From assembly GCA_964467785.1 (NCBI GenBank), contig CAYXVB010000122.1, positions 1 through 10,798 of the forward strand: a stretch of 10,798 bases of DNA, given 5' to 3'. This stretch comes from CAYXVB01 sp964467785. Lineage in GTDB: Bacteria > Bdellovibrionota > UBA1018. Below, one piece after another: positions 5,272 to 10,798 of this stretch. The notes under the pieces are model-generated. The model had not been told where the DNA came from and did not search any database. It saw only the letters and a program-made list of their open reading frames with translations. How positions within the stretch are numbered: the first letter of the stretch is position 1; every line of letters begins with the position of its first letter. The position numbers and the translations under genes are program-made.

Positions 5272-8246
5272 GCTGGACCTCCCGGGACTTCACGGGCTGG
5301 GCCAGGCGCCTCCCGCCTAGCGGAGCGCTCGAGGTAGCCGAGCATGAGCAACGCGCGATATTCGGTCACCCGCGGCTCGCAGTAATCATCGGGAATTTGG
5401 TACCGCGCGAAGTCGGCGCGGTCCGCCGGATGCACGATCACTTCGGAGCTGGCATGCCTTGCGAGCGCGGCCCGCATTCGGCCGGGGTCGAAGAAAAATC
5501 CGAGCGCTGGATAGAAGCACGGATGGGTCTCCAGGCCCAGCGACCGCACGACGCCGAGGGCTCGTCGCGCCAGCCAGGCCAGCGGAAACTTGGGCGTGAG
5601 CCAGAGGCCTGGATCATAGGGAACCCGCACCTTCCGGATGCCGGCCGCCAGGAGCGGCTCGGCGAGCGTTTCGAGGAGTCCCGGAACGAGGTGGATGTGG
5701 TGATGCCCGTCGAGGTAGGTCGGGCGCACGCCTAGGCGCGCGAGCGAGGCGAGCTGCGAGGCCAGTTCCTCGCGGGCTTCAGCACGAAGTCGATCCAGGC
5801 GTGATCCCCCTGCTAGTCGCGCGGTGAGCCAGCGCAAAAGGACCTTGGAGGGGGAGGAGCGGCCGAAGGTCAGATCGAAGTGGAGGCCAAGCTCGATCTT
5901 GCCTTCGTCGCGCAGGCGGAGCAGCTCCGGCAGGCCCTCGGACAGAAAACTGGACCGGGCCATGAGAGAGGTGCGTCGGATGACGCCTCTGCGGGAAAGG
6001 TGCAGGACCCCCTGATTGACGCCCGGAGAAATCCCCCAGTCATCCGCGGTCATGCGCAGTGGCAACGAGCTGCCGGGACTCCAGGCACGCCCGTAGAATC
6101 CCAGACGTTCACGGCGCGCGAGTCGCGGCAGCGAGGCGGCGATCGTCAAAGTCTCGCGCACCATTCGGCGGACTTTCTTTTCTTCCGGAAGCCGCGTGGT
6201 AACCGGTAACGCGAGCTCACGCCAGCCCGCCCCGCGAGTGATGAGCGAAATTTCGAGATCGAAAAGAAAATGAGGCGAAGTTTGGAGCGCAAACGCGCGC
6301 TCGGCCAGCTCTCGGGTCATCAACAAGGAACCCGCTTGAGTATCGGGAGCCGAGAGGGGAAGCATCGCGTGGATCAGGCGATTGAAGATCAGCCCGAGGC
6401 GATGGCGCCCATAGATCAAGGAAAGCTGTCGCACCGGAACTTGGAAACGACTTTGCGGATGTCGACGGTTGGCCCGCACCAGATGAAGACCGGATTGCGC
6501 TGCTGATGACTGAAGGGCCAGGCGCGCCTGCGCGAAGAATTCGGGCAGGCAAGGCTGCTCGAGATTCCAAAAACCGATCCAGGCCGAGCCGGAGGCCTCC
6601 AGGAAGCCTTCGCGAAGCGCCAGTCCCCGCGAGAGCGAAGCCTCGATGCAGGTGGCGGGATCGAGGAGTCTTAGGTGTCCGCGGTCGCTTTCACCGCATT
6701 GGGCTTGCGCTTCGAGCCAGAGCGGATGAGAACGGCTGACGCGGTCGCCGAAGGGAATGAACAGCGCCTCCCACTTCACTTCGGGAGGGAGCGAGCTTTC
6801 GAGCGACGCCGTCAGCTCGGCGGTGCGCCGCGTGAGCCAGCCCGGGTTGAGACTCGAGGTCCTGTCCATCGATAGCGGAATGAGCAGGGAAAGTTGCGGC
6901 CCCGCCTCGTCGGGCGAGACGCGTGGCAGTTTGCGCCAAGGTTCGAGGCCGGGGCGCGCGAGCAGGCGCGAGAGCCAGCGGGCGAAAGACGAAGGACTTG
7001 TGCGTCGCCAGGTTTCCGTGAAACAGGCTGCTCCGAGCAGCAGCGTGGCGATAAACGGAAGCGACGCGCGTTGGATCGCGAAAAAAAGCCAGTCGCCGAC
7101 GAGGTCCTTGCCCGCAAGCGTGAGCGTAAGCAGGCCGAAGCCAAGCCCGATCCAGGTGAGGAGGCTCTTGCGCTCGAGCGAAAATAGGAGCGCCACGGGC
7201 AGCGCGAGCGGCGTGAGCGAGTATTTGAACGTTTCCGGCATGAGCCAGAAGTAGGGGAAGAGTCCGGAAGAAAAGAGCAGTGCCCTTCCTTCGAGCGTGC
7301 GTGGACGGCGCAGCGACCAGAAAGCAGCCACGGCCGCGCAGCCCGCGACCACCCCCAATGCATAGAGGCTCATCGCCGTGGATCGGCTGATCCAATCGAT
7401 GTTGGCCAGGCGGAGCAACGCGCTCTTGAAGGACTGGCTGCCGTAATGGGAGGCGTCGTAATATCGATCGTCTTCGCGCACGATGACCCACCAAAGCGAC
7501 CAGAGGCGCTCCGTGGAGGCGCCTTGAGAGACCAGCCACAGGCTCGCGCCGCGCACCAGGATCCAGAGTGTGACCGCCGCCGCAAGCGCCGCGCGGAGCT
7601 TTTGGCGGAGCCGAGTGGACAAAAAGACGCCATAAAGGACGGCGGGGCCGATCTTGATCAACGCGGGAGGCACGAGCAGCGCGGCGGAGAGGCCCGCGTG
7701 CGCGCGGCCCCGGAGCCGCGTGGTCCACGCCCAGGCGGATGCCGTGATCAGCACGAGCAGGATGGGAGTGATCTGGCCGATGGTGAACGTGTCGAGACAG
7801 AGCCTGAGCACGAAGAGCAGCGAAAAGGCCGTGGCCCAGCCCGCGATTCCCGGCGTTCGTTTCGGGCGCCGCCGCATGCCGGGAGCGGTTCCGATTCCGG
7901 TTCCGGTGGTAGCGCGCACGATCGCATGGATCAGGGCAAAGGTCAGCGCGAAGCAGGCGACCTGGACGGCATAGAACACAAGCTTGGCCTCGTCGCGCGT
8001 GAGCTGCGCCAGCGGCGCGAGCCAAGGCAGGACGGGCGGGGCGTAGCGGAACGGGGAAGTTCCATCGCGGAGCGAATAAAGGTTCTCCCAATCCTGCGCT
8101 TTTAGCCGAGTGGCGGCCTTGTAGTACACGTCGAAGTCCATGTAATCGGCCTTCTGATGGACCTTGAACGCGTAAAGGGGGATCGCGATCGCGACGAGTA
8201 GCCAGGCCAAAGCGATCGTGAGGCGCCGCAGGCGGATCGGGTTCAT
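5268..8246 (-). CDS. Fusion: GT87-like transferase, degenerate GT2, YdjC-like deacetylase
   Basis: This is one uninterrupted frame of 992 residues. Residues 1-410 are a polytopic GT87/DUF2029-like module: hydrophobic helix 9-26, then D37-F-D39-VYY and FRYAPPVLPWLAPLA (66-80), a pattern typical of polyprenyl-phosphate-mannose-dependent transferases, then several membrane helices. Residues 450-705 are GT2-like: LSLLIP (452-457), YGRHRLGL (612-619), DTQAG (635-639) and FDLEIS (662-667), but the usual DxD is NLE (561-563). Residues 730-975 are a YdjC/ChbG-type carbohydrate deacetylase with the expected metal-site blocks: MTADDWG (D735, D736), GLHFDLT (H789), DGHHHIH (846-852) and VIVHPAD (H939). 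Start ATG 8246 overlaps the methyltransferase stop by 4 bp. No good ribosome binding site precedes it, so translation may depend on coupling. The open frame extends 183 codons further upstream, but that part is a shadow of the methyltransferase gene. The topology places the C-terminal modules together on one side of the membrane; which side is not clear. Substrates are unknown. Confidence 0.85.
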   Translation of the reverse strand: MNPIRLRRLTIALAWLLVAIAIPLYAFKVHQKADYMDFDVYYKAATRLKAQDWENLYSLRDGTSPFRYAPPVLPWLAPLAQLTRDEAKLVFYAVQVACFALTFALIHAIVRATTGTGIGTAPGMRRRPKRTPGIAGWATAFSLLFVLRLCLDTFTIGQITPILLVLITASAWAWTTRLRGRAHAGLSAALLVPPALIKIGPAVLYGVFLSTRLRQKLRAALAAAVTLWILVRGASLWLVSQGASTERLWSLWWVIVREDDRYYDASHYGSQSFKSALLRLANIDWISRSTAMSLYALGVVAGCAAVAAFWSLRRPRTLEGRALLFSSGLFPYFWLMPETFKYSLTPLALPVALLFSLERKSLLTWIGLGFGLLTLTLAGKDLVGDWLFFAIQRASLPFIATLLLGAACFTETWRRTSPSSFARWLSRLLARPGLEPWRKLPRVSPDEAGPQLSLLIPLSMDRTSSLNPGWLTRRTAELTASLESSLPPEVKWEALFIPFGDRVSRSHPLWLEAQAQCGESDRGHLRLLDPATCIEASLSRGLALREGFLEASGSAWIGFWNLEQPCLPEFFAQARLALQSSAAQSGLHLVRANRRHPQSRFQVPVRQLSLIYGRHRLGLIFNRLIHAMLPLSAPDTQAGSLLMTRELAERAFALQTSPHFLFDLEISLITRGAGWRELALPVTTRLPEEKKVRRMVRETLTIAASLPRLARRERLGFYGRAWSPGSSLPLRMTADDWGISPGVNQGVLHLSRRGVIRRTSLMARSSFLSEGLPELLRLRDEGKIELGLHFDLTFGRSSPSKVLLRWLTARLAGGSRLDRLRAEAREELASQLASLARLGVRPTYLDGHHHIHLVPGLLETLAEPLLAAGIRKVRVPYDPGLWLTPKFPLAWLARRALGVVRSLGLETHPCFYPALGFFFDPGRMRAALARHASSEVIVHPADRADFARYQIPDDYCEPRVTEYRALLMLGYLERSARREAPGPAREVPGGPA
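5278..5283 (-). promoter_or_regulatory. Ribosome binding site GGGAGG
   Basis: GGGAGG (minus strand) lies six bases before ATG 5271, inside the last codons of the fusion gene. It decides this start over the out-of-frame alternative at 5293. Confidence 0.7.
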
Positions 8247-8956
8247 GCGCGAGGCACCGCTCGGGGCATGTTGTCCGGCTTGGTGGCGACATAAAGCATG
8301 TCGGCAAAGAGCGGGTGGCTGCACTTGCGCACGCGCACCGTGAAGCCAAGCCGTTCGAGTAGCCCTGTCCACTGCTCCGGATTCCGGAAGTGCAGGGGCT
8401 TTCCTTCGGCTCCCGCGGTCTGGCGCGAGGTCCGAGTGAAGCCCGAGGAAGTGGCGATTCTCTCGTAAAGGCGGTTCCACTTCGAGACGAGCCCGGCGTC
8501 GGGGTTTACTTCGCGCGCGATCAGAGTCCCGCCGGGCGCGAGCGCCTGGAAGACGCCCTGGAGGATGCCCTCTTGAACGCGGGGCTCGAAGTAGTGAAGG
8601 GTATCGATGATCGCGATGCCCGCGAAGGGGCCTGACGGCGGCGCGAGCACCGAGCCCTCTTCGAAGCGGAGATTGGAGATGCCCTGCGAAGCCTGCGCGG
8701 CCACCGAGATCCGCGCCGTGTCGTGATCGACGCCGATCACCTCGCGCGCGCGCTCGGAGAGCGCGAGCTCCATGGCCAGGAGCCCGTATCCGCAACCGAG
8801 GTCCAGGAGGCGGCCCCAGCGAGGCAGCTCGCGCGCCATCTCGTCATAGGGAGTGAAGTGCCAGCGCAAGTTGAGGAAAAGGCGCGTCCCGAGGCTTTTT
8901 CTCGCCTCGGGTGAGGCGGCGAGCACCCGCTTGAGGATCGAGGAAGAGCGCTTCAT
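8243..8956 (-). CDS. Class I SAM-dependent methyltransferase
   Basis: The product is a 237-residue soluble protein. Motif I LLDLGCGYG (50-58) is the glycine-rich SAM-binding loop, VIGVDHD (73-79) carries the acidic residue that binds the ribose, and IIDTLHYF (116-123) matches the motif IV position. A typical PGG turn (141-143) precedes the next strand. The acceptor cannot be read from sequence; in this neighbourhood a sugar or lipid-linked sugar is plausible. I chose ATG 8956 rather than GTG 9004, because ATG 8956 forms the ATGA overlap with the upstream GT2 stop and has GGAGG nine bases before it, whereas the GTG would overlap the GT2 gene by over 50 bp. The downstream fusion starts in its stop codon. 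Confidence 0.88.
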   Translation of the reverse strand: MKRSSSILKRVLAASPEARKSLGTRLFLNLRWHFTPYDEMARELPRWGRLLDLGCGYGLLAMELALSERAREVIGVDHDTARISVAAQASQGISNLRFEEGSVLAPPSGPFAGIAIIDTLHYFEPRVQEGILQGVFQALAPGGTLIAREVNPDAGLVSKWNRLYERIATSSGFTRTSRQTAGAEGKPLHFRNPEQWTGLLERLGFTVRVRKCSHPLFADMLYVATKPDNMPRAVPRA

Positions 8957-9813
8957 TTTTGGTAACCTCCGCGGCTCAGGTGCAAACGGATGCGCAAGAT
9001 CCACCAGATCGTGAGGACCGCTTCTTTGACGAGCCGGATAGTGCTTTTTTCGCTGTCGAGACGCAGGACGATCGGGAGCTCCGCGTGGCGTAGTCCCTTG
9101 GCAGAGGCGGTAAGAAAGATCTCCAGATCGAAAAAGAAGCCCGGACAGATCTGGCGCCGGAAGGACTTTTCAGCCAGTTCCCGGCACATGCCTTTCATGC
9201 CGGACTGGGTATCGGTGGTCCGCAGTGGAAGGAAGATCCGCATGAACCGAGTGAACAGGAGTCCCAGGCGGTGGCGTCCGTAGGCGAGCGGCAGGAGTTC
9301 CACTGGCACGTTGAACTCGCTCGAGTCGAGACGGCGGTTGCCGCTCACGAGCGCGACGGATCCGCCCTCGAGCAGCGGCAGCGCTCGAGCGACGAAATCG
9401 AGGTCATAGGGGAGGTCGGCATCGGTGTAAAAAACGGAGGCGCCGCGACTGGCCAGAAAGCCGGTCCGAAGCGCCGCGCCTTTTCCCGGGGGCCGCTGAT
9501 GCGGCGCGATCACCACTGAAGGAAGCTCGGCACCGAGCGAGCGGATCACCTCCTCGGTGCGATCGGCGAGGTCTCCGGGCTTGGGATTGGGGACCGCGAC
9601 GATCTCGAAGCTCGAGTCGCTGCAAATCGCGGAAAGCGCGAGTTGGGCCTCGCGCAAGGTCCGCTCGATGGTGTCCGCCGCGTTGCGAGCGGGAATCAGG
9701 AGCGAGAGCCGTGGCCGGTCCGTAGCCGGAACTTCGGCGCGCGCGGGCGATTCCGTCAGGGGCGGAAGACGTTTCATGTCGCGGAGAAGTTCCGCGAAGA
9801 AACCGGAGCTCAC
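8953..9813 (-). CDS. GT2 glycosyltransferase, DPM1/ALG5-like
   Basis: The product has 286 residues. It has the GT-A fold order of polyprenyl-phosphate sugar synthases: strand RLSLLIPARNA (35-45), PPGKGAALRTGF (108-119), the DxD metal/nucleotide motif D131-A-D133 in YTDADLP, GNRR (158-161), YGRHRLGL (178-185) and DTQSG (201-205), the last equivalent to the DTQxG of ALG5/DPM1 relatives. There is a hydrophobic stretch near the C-terminus (about 263-273) but no clear pair of transmembrane helices, so it is probably a cytosolic or membrane-associated enzyme that moves a sugar from a nucleotide donor to polyprenyl phosphate. Start GTG 9813 overlaps the stop of the MetE-like gene (GTGA) and has AGGGGA seven bases upstream. 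The in-frame ATG at 9777 has no such site. It is clearly related to the middle module of the fusion two genes downstream. Confidence 0.87.
   Translation of the reverse strand: MSSGFFAELLRDMKRLPPLTESPARAEVPATDRPRLSLLIPARNAADTIERTLREAQLALSAICSDSSFEIVAVPNPKPGDLADRTEEVIRSLGAELPSVVIAPHQRPPGKGAALRTGFLASRGASVFYTDADLPYDLDFVARALPLLEGGSVALVSGNRRLDSSEFNVPVELLPLAYGRHRLGLLFTRFMRIFLPLRTTDTQSGMKGMCRELAEKSFRRQICPGFFFDLEIFLTASAKGLRHAELPIVLRLDSEKSTIRLVKEAVLTIWWILRIRLHLSRGGYQK
8966..8970 (-). promoter_or_regulatory. Ribosome binding site GGAGG
   Basis: GGAGG (minus strand) lies nine bases before ATG 8956, inside the last codons of the GT2 gene. It sets the methyltransferase start at 8956 rather than at GTG 9004. 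Confidence 0.7.
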
Positions 9814-10798
9814 CCGGTCGTCCCCTTTCGCGGACTCTTGCCGAGCCGGCGTTCCACTTCGAGGGCGACGTCCTGCAGGAGCTGCTGGCTCACTTCGGCG
9901 TCAGCCACGGTGTGATACGCGAGGCCGCAAGCCGGCGTGAAGAGCGCGGAGGCGAGGACTGGTTGGAGCAGTCGGGCGTGGCCGCTGCGCTCGAAGGTCT
10001 TTTCCACCCCCTCCAGGAGATCGTGCGCCCGAAGCGAGTGCAGAATCATGGAGCGGGCCGTGGGGACGATGCCGAGGGCCAGGCGGCCGCCGTTTTCGAT
10101 GAATCGCTCGAGCGCGTCGGCGCCTCCGCTCAGGAGGTTTTCGAGCGAGAGGGCGGTATCGAGTGACAGGATGTCGATCGGAAGTCCCAGCATCTGGGAC
10201 CAGTCGGTGTTGCTGCAGCAGTGAAGGCCGGTGACGGCGCCTTCCTTGCGCAGGGTTTGCAGATGCACCTTGAGTTCCTGCATGCCGAGCAGGTGTTTGG
10301 GGTTTTGCAGGCTCCAGCCGTAGAGCGCCGGCTCGTCCAGGAAGATGATCGGTTGGATCCGCTCGGCCTTGAGCCGGCGAACCATCGCGAGTGAGCGCGC
10401 CAGCGAGAGCTTGTAGATCTGCGCTGAGAGCTCGGGAACGCGTTCGGCCGAAAGCGTGGTCGCCGCATCAGTGCGCGCGCGGAGCGCCCATTGCGTCGTG
10501 AGGGGGCCGGCGATCTGGATCTTGGCCAGGTTTGCCCCGCGTTCCGAAAGCTCCCAGAGGAATGGTTGCCAAAGGCTCGAGACCGAGGCGCTGGGCTCGA
10601 AATCCGGCAACGGTCCGGACGCGCGTAGCGACGCATTAAGCTTCGCGGCAAAGTCCTTGGCCCGGCGTTCCCAGATTGGCAGATTGACCAGGGCGGAGCC
10701 GTCCTGCTCGATCTGCAAACCCGGCAAACCCTCGAGCGCTTGGGGGATCATGTATTCCCAGGGATTGCGGATCGGGATCTGCGGCAGAAACGGGATGC
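9810..10798 (-). CDS. MetE-like (cobalamin-independent methionine synthase fold) protein, 5' partial
   Basis: The frame runs open past the right edge: upstream of the ATG at 10751 it reads IPFLPQIPIRNPWEY, which fits the PQ-P-rich N-terminal region of MetE-like short proteins, so ATG 10751 is internal. Counting from that Met, the fold signatures are KIQIAGPLTTQW (77-88), FLDEPAL (137-143), GLHCCSNTDW (175-184), a DILSLD strand (193-198) and FTPACGL (271-277). Compared with E. coli MetE zinc ligands (His, Cys, Glu, Cys), the matching residues are H177, C179, D198 and C275, so the zinc site looks kept, with Asp in place of Glu. It is about half the size of full MetE and lacks its N-terminal half. 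Short relatives can move methyl groups from corrinoid or other carriers; the substrate here is unknown. It is the first visible gene of the minus-strand run and overlaps the GT2 start by 4 bp. Confidence 0.75.
   Translation of the reverse strand, partial: IPFLPQIPIRNPWEYMIPQALEGLPGLQIEQDGSALVNLPIWERRAKDFAAKLNASLRASGPLPDFEPSASVSSLWQPFLWELSERGANLAKIQIAGPLTTQWALRARTDAATTLSAERVPELSAQIYKLSLARSLAMVRRLKAERIQPIIFLDEPALYGWSLQNPKHLLGMQELKVHLQTLRKEGAVTGLHCCSNTDWSQMLGLPIDILSLDTALSLENLLSGGADALERFIENGGRLALGIVPTARSMILHSLRAHDLLEGVEKTFERSGHARLLQPVLASALFTPACGLAYHTVADAEVSQQLLQDVALEVERRLGKSPRKGTTG
9821..9826 (-). promoter_or_regulatory. Ribosome binding site AGGGGA
   Basis: AGGGGA (minus strand) lies seven bases before GTG 9813, within the end of the MetE-like gene. 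It supports the GTG start over ATG 9777. Confidence 0.55.

Noticed and set aside
7446..8105. 219-codon plus-strand open frame opposite the GT87-like module
   Set aside because: It is a charged Arg/Glu/Gly-rich shadow without a start signal or neighbours on that strand.
6691..8349. 552-codon minus-strand open frame in another phase over the fusion gene
   Set aside because: It reads as Ala/Arg/His/Pro-rich nonsense, while the overlapping frame has GT87 motifs and membrane helices.
8247..8795. Extension of the fusion to an upstream start at 8795
   Set aside because: The extra 183 residues are an out-of-frame reading of the methyltransferase gene; ATG 8246 with the ATGA overlap and a proper first membrane helix is far better.
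8957..9004. GTG 9004 as methyltransferase start
   Set aside because: It would overlap the GT2 gene by 52 bp and has no good ribosome binding site; ATG 8956 has GGAGG nine bases upstream.
10749..10751. ATG 10751 as true start of the MetE-like gene
   Set aside because: The frame upstream continues to the window edge with family-like residues (PFLPQIP), so the start is outside.

Overview
The window looks like a GC-rich bacterial chromosome segment. Coding regions use G/C-heavy codons, and only one short intergenic stretch is AT-rich (25 G/C in 90 bases at 541-630, counted by hand). Secreted proteins with signal peptides, a polyprenyl-phosphate-sugar type glycosylation cluster and a housekeeping tyrS point to a Gram-negative or other diderm bacterium. 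The HEARH-type secreted protein and the general style recall Bdellovibrionota or neighbouring 'delta' groups, but that placement is inference. A run of 10 Ns inside tyrS shows that this is a draft assembly or metagenome scaffold.

Left arm, plus strand (1-2472). A cysteine-rich exported protein enters from the left edge and ends at 447. It is followed by a long hairpin that may be its terminator, then an AT-rich spacer with a near-perfect palindrome. Next comes a tight two-gene unit: an exported protein with an HEARHSDGH zinc-peptidase-like motif, and 12 bp later a small membrane-anchored or exported protein of unknown function behind a strong AAGGAG.

Right arm, minus strand (10798 down to 2491). 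This is one compact operon-like run of six genes, read right to left: a MetE-like zinc methyltransferase-fold protein (5' end outside the window), a DPM1/ALG5-like GT2 glycosyltransferase, a class I SAM methyltransferase, a 992-residue three-part fusion, a GT39/ArnT-like GT-C glycosyltransferase, and tyrS. The fusion joins a GT87-like membrane transferase, a degenerate GT2 and a YdjC/ChbG-like deacetylase. The first four junctions are all 4-bp stop/start overlaps (ATGA or GTGA). The fifth is a 5-bp gap with the tyrS ribosome binding site inside the previous gene.

How the genes may work together (inference). The GT2 enzyme would charge a polyprenyl phosphate with a sugar on the cytoplasmic face. 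The GT-C enzymes would move lipid-linked sugars onto an envelope acceptor. The YdjC-like module would remove an acyl group, and the SAM methyltransferase would add a methyl group. This resembles in logic the ArnC-ArnD-ArnT lipid A pathway and the HpnI/HpnK pair of hopanoid modification, but with a different and unusual fused architecture. The middle GT2 part of the fusion is a recognisable paralogue of the neighbouring GT2 gene that has lost its DxD motif (DAD became NLE). This fusion and its pseudo-enzyme module are the most interesting content of the window. No tRNA, rRNA, CRISPR, insertion sequence or phage feature was seen.
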